DNA from: Serinus canaria
Taxonomy: Eukaryota > Chordata > Aves > Passeriformes > Fringillidae
Direction of reading: 5' to 3'
Length of the DNA stretch: 64,000 nucleotides
Assembly: GCF_022539315.1 (NCBI RefSeq)
Contig: NC_066315.1
Span: 102,777,990-102,841,989, forward strand
Below are positions 47,604 through 61,082 of the stretch, in pieces. Every line of letters starts with the position of its first letter. The stretch's first letter is position 1. Both the position numbers and the translations under genes were made by a program. The notes under the pieces are model-generated. The model searched no databases. It was not told where the DNA came from and saw only the letters and a program-made list of their open reading frames with translations.

Positions 47604-50399
47604 ACATAATAGTTATGTTTGTAGAAGTGAAAAATTTATATTTATAAAAGATGAAATTTTAAGGGAAGACAATTTCTATTTTGAATAGGTATTTTCTTCT
47701 GTATTCTACTGGGTGTAACCAAAATGTCATTAAACCATCCTCATGAAGTTGAAATGAAAAAATGTTAGAAATCTCAGAAACACTGGCAATGCCTTGTCAA
47801 TAAGGTCCAACCTAAATCTCTAGCCAAGGATTCCAGCTTTGTGCAGGACTGTTGGACCCATGTCAACCATGTGGCTGTAAGAGCTGTGAGACAACAGGGC
47901 TTTGGCAGAGATGTGTTGCTCAGACTTGTTTGAAATTCTGGTGAGTCAGGCTGTTCCACGGCAGTTGTTCAGTCATTTGCTGTTGGGTAGGATGACATTT
48001 CTGGCAGAGGTAACTCTCTGTCTATTGCTTCCTGTTCTCCACCACTTCCCTGCCCCCTACAAAAAGATCATTTGACTTAGGGCACAAATTAATTGTTGTT
48101 TACATGTGATGAACAAGTTTGAATTGAGAGGGAGTGGATGATGCCTTATTCATAAATAAGATGTTAGACTGACAGTGGCTGGAATGAATGTCAGCACTAT
48201 GTCACTATTTCTGTTGTCCCTTTTCTTTTCTCTCTCTTTTTTTTTTTTTTTTTTTGGGGGATTCCTTAATATTCTTATATTCTTACTTAGCTGTGTCCTT
48301 TCTCCATTAAAAGAGACAAGATTTGCATGAAGACTAGCACAATAGCAGTCACTGTCCCTTCACTCAGTGAATGAATGTCCTATCAACTATTTCTATATTT
48401 CCACCTCCCTGCTGCCTATTTTATTTCCTTTTATTATGAGTTTCACACTTTGAAAATAATCAGGACATAGCAGCTTCTTCTGCTTTCATTTATTATAACC
48501 CTGATCCTTACACATCCTCCTGCTAGAATTTCATCAGTGGTCATTTAATTATTTTATTTCTTTTTCATTAGTGCAGTTACTAACATCATTCTTATCAGTC
48601 TTTAACAGCTCTTGTCCTGTCCTTTCTAGTCCTGACTAGAGCCAGTCTGTTGCATGCACTCCTGGATCCCTCTCTTTACATCCTTTCTCACTGGGGAGGT
48701 GTGCAGCTTGTGCTGAAAACACCTCTGTCTTCCTTTGGCTTTGGTGCTCCATTGCTGCCACCATACACGTGGTGGGTAACTGCACTCAGTCATGCTTCAA
48801 GCTATCTTTGGAGTGATTTCCTCAGCAGCTGGGTGTGCTCCCTGCTCCATTTCTCCAGGCAGAAGTGGCTGCAGTGGCTCAGGATCACAGCAGCTGAGGT
48901 GCCCTTGTCACTGGCCAGCAGTCAGGTGGTGCTTGCACACTGATCCCTGTGCAAACACACGTGAGCACCAAGGAGCCTTTATCCCATCATCTCTAATTGT
49001 TCCTTCTCCAGAGAAGCTAATCAGATTCTTTATATCTCTGTGATGACTGCAGTATCCGTCTGAGTGCTTTGCCTCTGGCAGAATATGGACAAGCCCTCAT
49101 TTTCCACTGAAATTGCCTGTTATGGCTATATTTCTTCCCCTGTTCTCAGAATCAGTATGTCCATATAATGGCAGTTTGTTATTTAATGTAACTAGTTTCC
49201 CTGAGGGCAACAGCCCAAAGAATAATAAAATAATCCATTTGAAGTTCATACAAAGAATGAATCACCTGAAGAGCTGTCTCTTTAAAAACAGGGCTGTAGT
49301 TTGATGCTGATTTTGTAGAGATTCTTCTTCTTTTGAATATGTTCCCAGATTATGTATTTTATTTTATGTAACTCCTTTAAACCAGGTACAAAATAGAGAA
49401 CAGTAAATAATAGATAGAGGAGGGTTCTTTATTTTTATGGAGTATGTTTAAAGAAGAGGATGAAGTAAAATTGATATGTAAAGTAAAACTTAGAACTCTG
49501 AATTAAATTTTTTGAGATTTATTTGCGAGCGTCTTTTGCAACATTTTCAACTATCAATTTTTTTAAAAATCTAAACCTTTGTCATAATATTTATATTTCT
49601 AGAGATAAAAATTAAAATTAATCTTGTTTAGCAGCCAGACAGAGATAAAAGTTTACTTCTGGTTTGAATCCTACAGTTTCTATTGTGCTATCCTATATTT
49701 CAGTTACTCCCTCAATGCCTCTATGATGGGCAGCATTGCAGCCAGGCAGTATGGGAAGGTTAGATGTGATCCAGGTTAGATCTGAGATGAATGTAAATCT
49801 TTTACCCTTCTCTTGGGGCTACCCACTGCCCCCAGTAAAGGCCTGAGGTATCCATTGGGATGGCTTCGTGCTCTGTGGGGAGGTAAGCACCATTCATGAA
49901 ATAAACACTAGTTTTTCTCCCCAGGGCATGAGACTTTATAGGAATAAGACACATAAAAATGTTTGTTGACTGTTTCTCTGATAGCCCAAGGGAATTCTAT
50001 GCAATTGGGATATGGGTCCTCAGTGCTGGATTCTGCAGTGGGCTGTTTACAAGTCTCAAGTGTAGCATTTAAAATCTGATCTATGGAGGATTTTTTCTCC
50101 CCTGGACAAAGTTGATAAGAGGCTTTAAATGTCTGCCTCCTACCCAGTACAATGGGATGATAACTTCTGCCATGAATTAATCAACCTGCTTGTTAAAAAA
50201 ACATTATCTTGCCACTCTTCTTCCAAGTCCTTTTGAATTCAGACAAATTGAACTGCTTTCTCTTCCATAAAAATGATACACTAAGGTTAATTACAGTTCA
50301 GGAGCACTCTAAGGTATGATTTTGCTGCGTGGTGTTTCTCAGGTCAAAAAAGAGCCAGAGGGGTGCACCTGGAACGAGAGCCTGGCTTGAATTGTTCCC

Positions 50400-50690
50400 C
50401 TAGAAAAGGGGCGGATCAGTTGAGCAATTAAAATGAAGGACTGGAATTGCAAGGCTCTCAGGTGTCGTGCCCCTCTCTGTGCCAGAAGGGAGCAGAGAGG
50501 TGGGAGTGTGGCCCCCACACCGGCGTGCTGTGCCTCCATGGCAGGAGGCTGTGCCCTCGGGAGCAGGGGCCAAGGACATCCCACTGCTGCTGTTCCCTGC
50601 CTGGCCCCTTCCCAGGCACTGCTGTCTGTGTGCCTCCAGTTCTGGGCAAAAAGGGGTGGTGGCACTCACCTCCTGTATGTCAGGTTGATT
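50400..50690. other. GC-rich patch
   Basis: Markedly more GC-rich than its surroundings, with open frames on both strands (up to 108 codons at 50339-50665 minus) that overlap in several frames. This is expected of GC-rich non-coding DNA. A few CpGs are present, too few for a CpG island. No domain or convincing exon is visible. It could be an unrecognised repeat or a local gene-conversion hotspot. Confidence 0.4.
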
Positions 50691-51027
50691 CAAAAGAGTG
50701 AGTGCAACAATTAGAGAACCTTCTAATGAGGCTGTAGAGATGGTATGCAGTCATGTTAGTCATTGTCCCCTTGCTCTTGGCTCCTGTTGTGTGCTCCTGT
50801 AGAGAGGCTTGTGGCAGCATTTCCTAGTGCTCACTGAGATGGCTGGGAAGAGCCCCACCATACTGTGTGAGCAGTGAGGCACAGCATGGGGAGAAGTTAA
50901 ATCATCCTCATGCTTCCCTGCCAGAGGAAGAGCTGCAGAGGCTGGCAGGACCCCACCAAGGAGTAAAAGGGTCAGTTCTTGTAGTTCCTCCTCAGCTGTT
51001 CTTCCCTTCTCTCCTTCCACCTGCTGC

Positions 51028-51140
51028 ACATCTCATGGAATTATTCCCTTAGTTTAGCTGCTGTAAACTTATTTTTTCAGGCTAGCATCCTCCATCTCCC
51101 TGCCTGCTGGGTAATCCATGGTGCCTCTGTGTACACACCC
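51028..51140. repeat. 113-bp duplicated segment, copy 1
   Basis: Aligns without gaps to 52950-53062 (offset 1922), with about 12 mismatches by eye. The shared core runs from 'gaattattcccttagttta' to 'tgcctctgtgtacaca' and includes 'ttttttcaggctagcatcct', which looks like a splice acceptor. It is not a repeat family I recognise. Confidence 0.88.
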
Positions 51141-52949
51141 TTTGCCACGTGAAAGCCCAGAGGGGAGCAAGCTACTCCCAGCAGTGACACTAAGTAATGC
51201 TGCATTTTGCTGTGTCTGTTGAAATTCATAGGTCTGATCTTTTCCTGACTTGACAGACCTCCCATCTCTTTCCACCATGCAGCCCACAGCCACTGCTAAC
51301 ATATGTCCTAGAGGTGGCTCAGATGCTCTCACAGGGGCATGCTGCCCCTTCAGCTGCCTGTACATCTCCTCTTGCCTCCATGACCTGCCCACACACATTA
51401 ACACACAGCTTCCCACTCACTTCTCTATAAATTTTCTTTGTATTTCTTACACTTCACACTATAGCAGAAGGGAATCTTAAAATGCCTTTTTTCTTTTTCT
51501 TTTTTTTTTTTCCATAGGGAAGGCCTTTAGAGCTAGGAAAAGATATTTTAGTACTTTTCAGAGCCTGAGCTGCCATGGTGTGTGCTGCAAGAAAAGCAAG
51601 CACACCACACACTGAAAATCACAGTCTGGTTAAGTGGAGAGGGTTCCTACTGTTTGCTCTGTGCACAACTATTCCTGGAAAACCTGTGAATTTTCTGAGG
51701 AAAAACCATTTGGAAGGCTGTGGGAAAGATTTGTCTCTGACATATTGTCTCCTGATTTCCCTTCTTTGAAGAGGGTAGACAGCAGCACCAATGGTTCTAC
51801 ACTGATGACAGCCTAATTATCAGCCTAACAAGAGCCAGCCACAGCAAAACCCACAAGGGCTAGGGGAGGAGCAGTTTTCTAGTTACATCCCAAACTCTTA
51901 GTGTACTCAAAACTAGATTATCCATGAGCTTTCCTCACTCTTTTTATGAAAAAGTTTTTTCTGCTTAGTTTAAGCTTGGCTTTTTCCTGTTTGGAAAGAC
52001 AGAACTGGGCCTGCTAACTTAGCAGAATTTGCCTAAATTGAGGAAAAAATGTGACTCAGACTTTTCCATTGACAGACCTCTAGCAAAACTCTTAAGATTT
52101 GACCTGCTAAACATCTAGCAATTACCTATCTCATTAACTACTTTCTTTCTTCAGATAAAAGCAACTTTTTAAATTTTACTTAGCATTTTCCTGTTACTGA
52201 ATATCTTCTTATCAGTGAATAGTGAATAGCTCTACACACAAACCCCTGCTTCACATATCCAAATTGCTTCCTTCCTGCTATAAATGGATGTTTAGCATAG
52301 TAATCTGGAGTGAAAGGCACAAGATTAGCAATGCAGCCACTGAGAGTGTGTTATTGTGTTGGGCTTTTCTTTGGTTTCTACTTTCAAATAGCTTTATTCC
52401 TAAAGAATATGGAAGTTACATTTTTAGCAAGTTGCTGGTTTCTGTACAGAAGGAAAATACCTTTTTCAACCCCAGTACTGACCTGCCCTTTCTAGTCACT
52501 AAGAAAAATACTTTGAATCACAAAAGGCACATAAAAAACCTTTCAATCCTATGATTTTTGTTAATGATATGCTGAATGCTGTGAAATTAAGTTGCCCTAT
52601 GAATCCTAATCAATTGAAAATCAGGTCCGCAATTCATCTGAGCTATGAAAATCAGACTATACTCCTGAGGAGACATAAAGATTCTTTTTTTTTTTTTTTT
52701 TTTTTTTTTGTATGTTTTCTGTTTCTTGAGCCCTTGAACTTTGTGGTTTTTGTGCTTTCTTCACCAACTGTGAAAGCTCGATATTTTTTCCCTTTAACTG
52801 GAAAGGTTTTGCAAGCCTCATGAGATGAGCTTTAAGAAAAACATAGCGAATTGCAGAAGCATAATAAATAGCAGTCATTGGCAGCACTAGATCATTCCTC
52901 CCTCTAGTGGCTGGCTGGCTCCAGTGACAGTAAGTGGAGCTCTTCGTTA
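51141..52949 (+). other. DLGAP1: Intron segment between the two 113-bp copies
   Basis: No gene-like feature. It contains a T-rich stretch at about 51489-51511 and a T-homopolymer at 52685-52709. Open frames are short and random-looking. Confidence 0.65.
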
Positions 52950-53062
52950 ACATCTTGAGGAATTATTCCCTTAGTTTAGCTACTGTGAACTTTTTTTTTC
53001 AGGCTAGCATCCTCCGGCTCCCTGCCTGCGGGGTGATCCATGATGCCTCTGTGTACACATCC
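52950..53062. repeat. 113-bp duplicated segment, copy 2
   Basis: Second copy of 51028-51140 in direct orientation. The divergence of about 11% shows that the duplication is old compared with the 88-bp tandem at 19.0 kb. Either a local duplication or two copies of an uncharacterised dispersed element would explain it. Confidence 0.88.
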
Positions 53063-56000
53063 GTGACTGTGTTATTTGACCAGACTTTCAGTTTTTCAAG
53101 GTCACCTCTACAGTGTTCTCAAGCTTTTCCAATCCCTTCTGTACATTTTATTATATGATTCTCAGTAGCAGTCAGGTAAAAGAGGTTGACCCAGTTCTAT
53201 TGCATTTCTATGGTCCAACACGGTGATTTATCACAGCTGATCTCTGATGTATGCTAAATTGAAGATGTGATGAATTTGAGGCAGCTTAGCTTGGTGCAAC
53301 ACTGGATTTAGACAGTGAGCAGGAGACCAGTGCTTCTTCCATCTCCTTGGATGTGTCAGTGCATGCCCATAAACAGCAGGCAGCTCAGGTGGGCTCATGT
53401 CATTAACAACTGACCCATCCCTTCCTGGGTAATTCCAGAAAATGTAAAGCTGCTGCAGAGTTGAAATACTCAACTTGATTTTGTTTAGCTTCAACCCCCA
53501 AATATATATTTAGTTGGAGGGACAGAATTCAATTGATTGACAAATTGGCCCTTACCTGACACATCACAAGAGAAATCGGAGTGCCAGGACACTGAGAAGC
53601 CTCTTCAAAGGTGCCATCCCACCTGCACACAAAGACATTCATCAAAAGTATGATTTTGAACATCATACTTTGATGAAGTTCAAACATCATCACACAGGTC
53701 TCTGCCATGGTGATCCTGAAAAAAAGAAATGGATTAATGTTATCATAATGTTTTCATAATCAAGGTGACAGAGCAGTAAAAATACCTGCTGCGTATACAA
53801 CAGCCATTTAAGGAAGAGGTCATCTGAGGAAGAGGGTACTTACTCATGTAACTAAATTAAATTATGTAAGTTCAGGGCAAAATTCTGTGTCTCCTCATAA
53901 GAGTTGTGAGGCTTTAGGAAGTAATACAGGTTTCCTTACAATTTATTTAAAATCGACGTTTTAGGCATTAAACTTTTCAATAGGTTACTGAAGTTTTCTT
54001 AGGCAGGAGAGCTTTTCAAGCAGTTGTGTCGCACCTCAGCAAAGCCATTGACTTGAAATGATATCATATCCATACCACCATCCACAGTCAGTAATGGTTT
54101 TAATCAGAAAATATACTTCTTCTCAAGTATCTTTTGACCATCATTCCAAACATTCTTTAGTCTTGATTAACCAGGTATTCTGCTTGATATACAATATCAG
54201 TCTCTGGGGCTGAAGATTACTATTTTAGTTGTTCTGTGACCTTAGCTTCCAGTAATACAATAAAAATTTGGTGCTGCTATCCATTTCCATCAAAGAAGCT
54301 CAGTTTTGTTTGCTGACTTCAGTTCATCATCACAAAGCCAGCTACAGCCACAGAGCTGCTGTAGGGAAGTATTAACACATGTAATATATTTTCTGAGACT
54401 GAAGGGTTTATATGACTTCTCCTCCAGGTCACACAGCAAATTTCAGTCCACACTGAAATCTGAACCCGTGAACAACCATCAATTACCAGTAGTTTTAAAT
54501 GTCAGCAGATGATATTTATCCAGGAAAATTTAGAGGGGTTTTGGGGGGGGCTTTTTTTTGTTATGTTGGGGGTTTTTTCTGTCATGATATTTTAATCAAA
54601 AGCAGAGATATCCAAGTGTTTTCATCTTCTGAGCAGAACCAAAGGCCATCTGCAGCTTCACCATGTAAATTATGTTCTATGTTATATTACGAAAAGAAGA
54701 GGGGTTGTTCTCTAAACCCTTTCACCAAGTGTTTGTTTGTTTTATGGTTTAGATGGGATAGAGAGAACACTAGAAATCAGTAAGAAACTAGCTTTATGCC
54801 CTTCAGTGCAAGCACAGACATTTGCTCTTTTTTAATCTTTTTTTTCTTTATTTTTTTATTGGAAAAGAGTACCAAAGTGTACCAATTCAGTAAACCACAT
54901 ATTTTCATTCCAAGTATGGAAATCAAATTCAAAAAAATATTTGGAAATACTTGAGAATGCCTACTGTTACAGGTCAAGAAGCTACCTGCATTCCTCAGGA
55001 GTTAAGGCTTTCTTCCTTTAAAATGAGCAGCACAACCCTTCTGGAGTTCCACAGCCCTGAAGGGGATCCACTCTTTGGAAGTACTTTTTACATTCTCATT
55101 GCCTCCATCTGAATCATTGTACTTGACACTGACAGTGTGATGAATGACATGACAACTGGTTGTCTGTTCCTTTACTAACAGACCCAAATAAAGGTTTCAG
55201 AGTATTTCTGGCTCAGGGGATTAAAGAATACCTATTTTAAAGAATTGCAAGAAAAAGATCCCCTTCAGTGCCAAGCAGGATTTTGTATTATTATGAAGAT
55301 TTCTTAAGACATTTTTTTCTTTGGTTCTCTCATGCTCAAAAATAAAATTAGTGCTACTTTATCAGGATTTATTCTGTACAAGTTTTTCCCAAACAACAGC
55401 CTACAACACAGAAAGTATATCCTGGGGTTTTTTTATAAGGAGGCAAAAAAGTCTGAAAATGTGTGTTAAGCATTATTTCACATTTTTTCAACAAACTTCT
55501 GTTCATCAGAAGATTTTCAAAATGGATATCAGACTTCAGACTTTGACCTTGAGATATTTAGTCCTTTGGCCCTGTTTATAAGAGCACTGGCCACACAACT
55601 TGCCCAGACCACTATATTTATATATACACCTGAAATAACAGGTTATCACCTTATGTTGTACCTCAGAAAAGCAAACAGGTCCTTCTGTAGTTACTACAGA
55701 ACAAAACTGGAAAGACTTTGGAATGGAAAGAGAGAATATTAAAATATATGTGGATAACTGGGGGATTGGAATTAGCAGGGCTTGTTTTGAGGAATTTCTT
55801 TTGATGTAAAAGCATCTGAAGGGAAAGTGATTGCTTCTTCTTTTCCTCTGAGGAATAGCTCTCGTAAAGTTACGTGGAGAGAAATTCTCCCTGCTCCTGG
55901 GGTATTGCTTTTGCTTTGTAAGATCAGTGAGAAAAGGGAAAATCCCCCAGAGCAGCAGACTGCTGCCCAGATTATCAGTAAAGAATTTTCCAGAAACCCT

Positions 56001-57694
56001 ACTGCATTCCATCATTTTCTTGTATTACTTGCAATCCAGACATTACTTTAAATTAAAACATAGGTTAAAAGTTACCATTTATAGCTTCTTTGGTACAACA
56101 GGAGAAATTGCAGGCTTTTATCTTAGTCAGTTTCCCCAAAAATCTTTGCTTTTTTTATCAGGAAGAGACAGCTGCAAGTCATATCGGAGCTCCAACCTGT
56201 ACTTACCCAGACACACCTCGAGAAAATGGTAGAGTTATCTAGGAGCTCATTACTCTGTCTTATCATACCCCCACCCCCAACCCCTGTGCCTCAGGAGTAG
56301 CTGGACCCTATTTCAAGTCACCATCTTCCAGGTGTCTGCAGGGAAACAAAATGTACCAAGCAAGAAGCACTTGCTTATAAAAGAAGAAAAGGCAGGCTTC
56401 TCTTCAGGCATTTTGAACTGCTTGGTGTTCTTCAAACACAAAACAGCTAAAATGGAGAATACTGAAGTAGCCACTTAGTAAGAGGGCAAATGTGATTATT
56501 CAAAATTACCCCATCAAGAGGGAACAGGAGAGAAAATCCATGGTCACCACCAGCACATATTATACTCACAGCATTTGGTGGGTAGCGTGCTTTGCCTTGT
56601 GTTGAATCTTGCTGCCTCAGATTTTCATTTGGGCATAGGGCTGTTACTCAGAGAAGTAAGAAGGTGAGCTCACCCCCTTAGCTTTGTTGGATTTAGGATT
56701 ATTCCCTTCTCCCTGGCAGTTCCTAGCCTACCCCCCTCATTGCTTTAAAATGTGCTTGCTTTTCAGTTTCTCCAGTAGTTTGGCTTGTGTTGCACATCTG
56801 TACAGATGGTATTGAATCTGCTGCTTTTGCTCTTTTTTGTTTCTCTTTACTAGGTAGCCAAAAGTTTTGAAACGGCATAATACTGAATAGGAAGTGAAAA
56901 ATTGCTGCATATGTAAAACACATTTTTTTGGAAAATGCAGGTGGCTGTTTATGTATGTGAAGGTTTTGGAGTAATGTTGTTGACTTGCAAAACTAAGATA
57001 TTTCCCTACTCTCACTGGGAGCTGTTTATGCAGATCTAATCTGGATGTTTGAGAATGTCTTTCTGAAGGAGGTGACTCAAATGCAGATACATGACAGGGC
57101 TTGCAGGCACATGGCCATGCAGTGTGTGGGTGATCACTGCCTGGTTTCAAGTCCAGGAGGACCTGTGGAGCTTAAGACACTGAAAGCTCAAAATGCATTG
57201 CAAGTCTTCACCAAAAAAATTGCTCTTTAAATAAATGCTGCAGTGACATTGACCAGAGCAAATGCTTTCTTAGTATTTACCTAGAAAAAATTATTTGTAG
57301 ATAAATACTGCTCAATTTTGTAACTTGGAGTAGCACGGGAGGGCCTTTCAGTTACGGGAAGTCTGCCCAGCAGATGCCTTTTAGTGAGCTGGAGCTCCAT
57401 CCTCCCACTCCCAGGAGCAAGCCAGAGCTCCTGCATAAATCCTGGTGCTAAGCAGGCAGAGCTGGTTGTGCTGCCAGCTCAGCACAAGCCAGGTGACATT
57501 CCTGAAAAGTAGCTGCTTTCCTCTTGTGGCTTGGCAGAGAGCTGTAACTCTTTGGTGTTCCCACTGGCAGAATTAATCAAACTCTTAACATATGAATGGG
57601 GGAGACCTGAAAATTTAGCTAAGCAGGTGAGGTCTGAGCTTGTGGAGACTGTGATTTTACAAGGACTGCAACAGGGAATATCTTCTTTATATTC
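53063..57694 (+). other. DLGAP1: Intron segment without recognised gene
   Basis: The hairpin at 53638 and a G-rich stretch at 54534-54572 (runs of 4, 8 and 5 G) are the only notable structures. Frames such as 55536-56015 minus (159 codons) and 56737-57150 minus (137 codons) show no domain and no splice context. Confidence 0.65.
53638..53677. other. Imperfect hairpin
   Basis: A 17-nt arm at 53638-53654 pairs with a 16-nt arm at 53662-53677. One A is bulged, and the loop is 7 nt. All other positions pair. It could form a stable stem in DNA or intronic RNA but is too short for a typical microRNA precursor. Confidence 0.75.
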
Positions 57695-57790
57695 TGTAGG
57701 CCTTCCAGTATCTAAAGGGAGGCTACAAGAGAGATGGAGAAGGACTTTTTACCAGGGCATGTAGTGATAGGACAAGGGGGAATGCTCGAA
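57695..57790 (+). mobile_element. CR1 LINE fragment, sense orientation
   Basis: About 95 bp matches the CR1 3' region in sense orientation: 'ggccttccagtatctaaagg' followed by 'ggactttttaccagggcatg' and 'tagtgataggacaaggggga'. Both ends are missing, including the 3' tail, so it was deleted after insertion. Confidence 0.8.
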
Positions 57791-60721
57791 TTCCTAAAAT
57801 AAGAATTAATCTGAGCAGACTGCAGATGACTTTTAAGTTTCACTAGTGAGGAGAGGTGGCACTGAAGTAGCCAAGAATGGAAAGTGACATGGAATCAGAT
57901 ACATAACCCTGGCCTTGATGAGGAGAACTGAAGGAGTGGCTTCTGCAGGAAGGAGGGTATAACTTTTGTGCTGGCAAAGAGTGCATCAAAGCAGTGGTGG
58001 AAGGCTTCATTCTCACCCCAGCAAGGTCCAAAGGGCTCCAGGCAAGGCTGTGAGTATGGCTGACCTGCTCAGACCCTCAGGCAGTCTGCATTCTCGTCCA
58101 TTTTACCTGATGCTAGTCAAGATCTTTTCCCAGCTTGGGTAAATATATGTCTCTGTGCTGAGCAGCACTGGTTCCTGGGATAACTGGTGCCCATTCAAAA
58201 GAGAGTTGGGCTGAAAAAGGCAAGAGCTTTGTCATGCATTTGGTCTAGGCTCAGACCTAGATCAAACTGTCCCCAGCAAGGACCTCCAAAATCCCCTTTG
58301 AGCATGTACCCAGTAAGATTGGCAGCAGGGGGACATTAAGGCTTACAGCTTTCCTCAAAGGGTCTTCTGAGAGGAGAACTGTTCTTAAGCTGTCTGCCCT
58401 TGACAATGTTACATCTTCCCCTGCTTCTGGTGACAAGATAGGGTGGATTTGTCTTCTAGTGTAAACAAAAAATGGTTTTGCGCAGAAACAGCTTACCCTG
58501 GCATCACTGGATTGAGCTGGTTCATCTGGGTGGAACTATTTCTACTTTTCAGAATCTCTTTTTGCTCTCTGGGATGGAAGAGTGCTCACAACTGTTCCCA
58601 CGCACACACACGCACATGGCAATCAGAACCAGCATGGAGACCAGATTTCTGATTAAAGAGAATTGTATAATGTCTGTCTTCATCATCTTCCATCTGCTTT
58701 TCTTGCCAGCTCAATTGCATATGTGCCACTTTCGTGCTGTGCTCTATTCTTTCACTGTGTCTAGAAAGCAAGGAGAAAATGCAGTATGTCAAAGACAAGG
58801 GAAATCTTCCTTAAATACATTAGCCTGTGGTATTTTTTGATTGTACAAAGTACCTGAGAGGAACTTTGAGATAAAATGGAAGATTTGTTTTAATGTATAC
58901 ATGATTTTTTTTTCAATAGTCATCTTTGTTTGCTAATATTTTAATAACTAACGATTGCTCATGAAATAAATTCATACAACTTCAATACCTCCACATCCCA
59001 AAAAGAGAAAAAGGGCCCCAAAGCTTCTGTGTCCTTTGAGAGGAAAGCAGGATTTTAACAAAATCACAAATGGTCCCATGATTGATTCTGAAGCTGGCAG
59101 TAGTCAGATGTGGAGGGTTTTAAAAAGGACTGGGCTTTTTAGAAACATTTTCTACCATAAAACATTGATCCAGTTCCTGCTGCCCTCAAACAAACAAACA
59201 GACAGGACATCATGTGCTCACTCAAAAACTGCACAACAGCTGGAGATAGAGATGCATAACACCAAACTGTGGGGGCTTTTGGATTGGTCTTTTTTTTTTC
59301 CTTTTTAAGTGCTTTCTTCTATTTCCCAAGAGAATCTGAAAAATCAGACAGAGGCAAATACACCATACTGTAATTTCTGCCTCTTCTCAGCATGGGAAAA
59401 ACCCTGTGTCACACAAAATTGTCCATGCAGCTTTGTGGTATGTGTTGGCTGGTGCAAGCAGCAAGGACAATTTCTGGTCTGGTAGTAGAAGCAAAAGGAA
59501 GAAATGCCATTTTTGTGTTTATGGCATTGTTTTGCTCTTCAGCAGATAAGCTTTTTCTGGATATCTCCAAGTTTTAGAATTTTCTTTCTCACACTTGACC
59601 CTTTAGTAGGGTCTGGATTTAAAGAGAGGTTTTATTGTGATTTTTTTGTAGTTTCAAGGCAAGAACTCCCCATGAAGAAGTTCACTTCTTTATAAACAAG
59701 AAAGCAAAAGGAGATCTTCAAATCCAGAAAAATCTGTAGTGGGGAGGGCAAATACTAAAAACTGTTTATGTGCTGCCCTTGTCTCCATCAGTGACATGAC
59801 AGCCCCCTGTTCACTGCACCAAAAAGTAGCAGAACATAGATACCAACACAGAAAAATTACCCCAGCCTGGCTGACCCATGTCATGACCAGGATCAGACAG
59901 ATGCACCTCAGTAAATTGTTCTCTGCATCTTCCTCTCTGGTGTCCTTCAGTGTTCACCTTGGGTCAGGCTGCACTGGATTATTCTACCTTCTAGCAACAC
60001 TAAAATGCAAATAAAATTAAGCAGGGAAATGTATGTTGGACGTGCCCACCGGCCACGCCAGAGGTGGAGCATTCAGCCGAGGATAATATATCCCCATGGA
60101 ACAAAGCTGTCAGTTGTATGCAGCAAAATTGAGAGCTGGGATACTTAACAGTAATGGTGGCTTTGAGATTTATTTTTTTCTTGGTTTCATGTTGCATGTG
60201 GTGTATTTTTTGACATCTTGTTCTTTGTTTGAAGGCAAATTTTAGCATTGCTGGCTTACAGAAGCATTTGGGACATGTTTCTGGACTTTGACTTTACTCT
60301 GCTTTGTCATTTTCTGTTGGCAGAACATGATACCCATCTGGCACAACACTGTGCTATGATTCTGACTGCTGAACTTGCAGAAGACAATACAGTCTCAGGA
60401 CTACATTTTATTATATTGTGTCTGGCCTAAAGGGAAAAAATAGCAGTAACAAGGCTTGGTTTTCCCTTTCTTCATTCAGAAATGAAATGTGATAACTGAA
60501 AGTGCTTTTTATAACGAGCACGTATGTGACAGAGTGCATTGTGCATTCCTAAATTAAAAGGAAATATGTGAAACTAAAATTGCCTGCTTATGTAAATCCC
60601 TGTTGTCTATCTTCTCTCTGTCATTTGAAAGACATTTTCAAGGCATAGGAACTCTTCCAATAATATATTCAAAGTTATTTCACTGTTAATTGCTAACACT
60701 GCATTTTGAGCCCTTTGATAC
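57791..60721 (+). other. DLGAP1: Intron segment without recognised gene
   Basis: No transposon, RNA gene or exon could be recognised. Frames on both strands are below 125 codons and lack domains. Confidence 0.6.
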
Positions 60722-61082
60722 AGAATCACAGAATCGTAGAGTGTTAAGGGCTTGGAATGGACCTTTAAGATCATCTAGCCCCCTCCCCCACTGCCATGGG
60801 CAGGAACACCTCCCTCTAGACTAGGTTGTTCAAGGCCTTATCCAAATTGGTTTTGAAGACTGCCAGGGTTGAGGCATTCACAACCTCCCTGGGCAACCTG
60901 TTCCAATGTTTAACCATCCTCGCAGTAAATAATTTCCTCCTAATATCTAACCGAATTTTTCCTTTGTTCAGTTTGTAGCTTTTACTCCTTGTCCTTTCAC
61001 TACAATTCCTGAAGAAGGGTCCCTCTCCAGCTTCTCCCTCTCCCTCTCTCAGAGCAAAGCAACTGAGTCTAGCTGGTCTCAC
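60722..61082 (-). mobile_element. CR1 LINE 3' end with intact ORF2 C-terminal segment
   Basis: A minus-strand CR1 with its tail at 60722 ('agaatcacagaatcgtagag' on +). The minus-strand frame is open from 61082 to 60816. It reads like the ORF2 C-terminus: 'RNCSERTRSKSYKLNKGKIR', then a 'LDIRRKLFTARMVKHWNRLP' block and 'VFKTNLDKALNNLV' followed by the stop. It is 5'-truncated and cannot be autonomous, but it is among the better preserved coding remnants in the window. Confidence 0.9.

Larger units (their letters stand above)
44962..51027 (+). other. DLGAP1: Intron segment with old CR1, A-rich tract and inverted repeats
   Basis: No exon recognised. Sub-features are listed separately: CR1 at about 45625, A-rich DNA at 46158, an inverted-repeat cluster at 47540 and a GC-rich patch at 50400. 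T-homopolymer DNA lies at 48237-48255. Frames near 46905-47260 and 48650-49043 have no recognisable domain. Confidence 0.65.

Noticed and set aside
55536..56015. 159-codon minus-strand frame
   Set aside because: No family resemblance, and no flanking splice sites or promoter that I can support.
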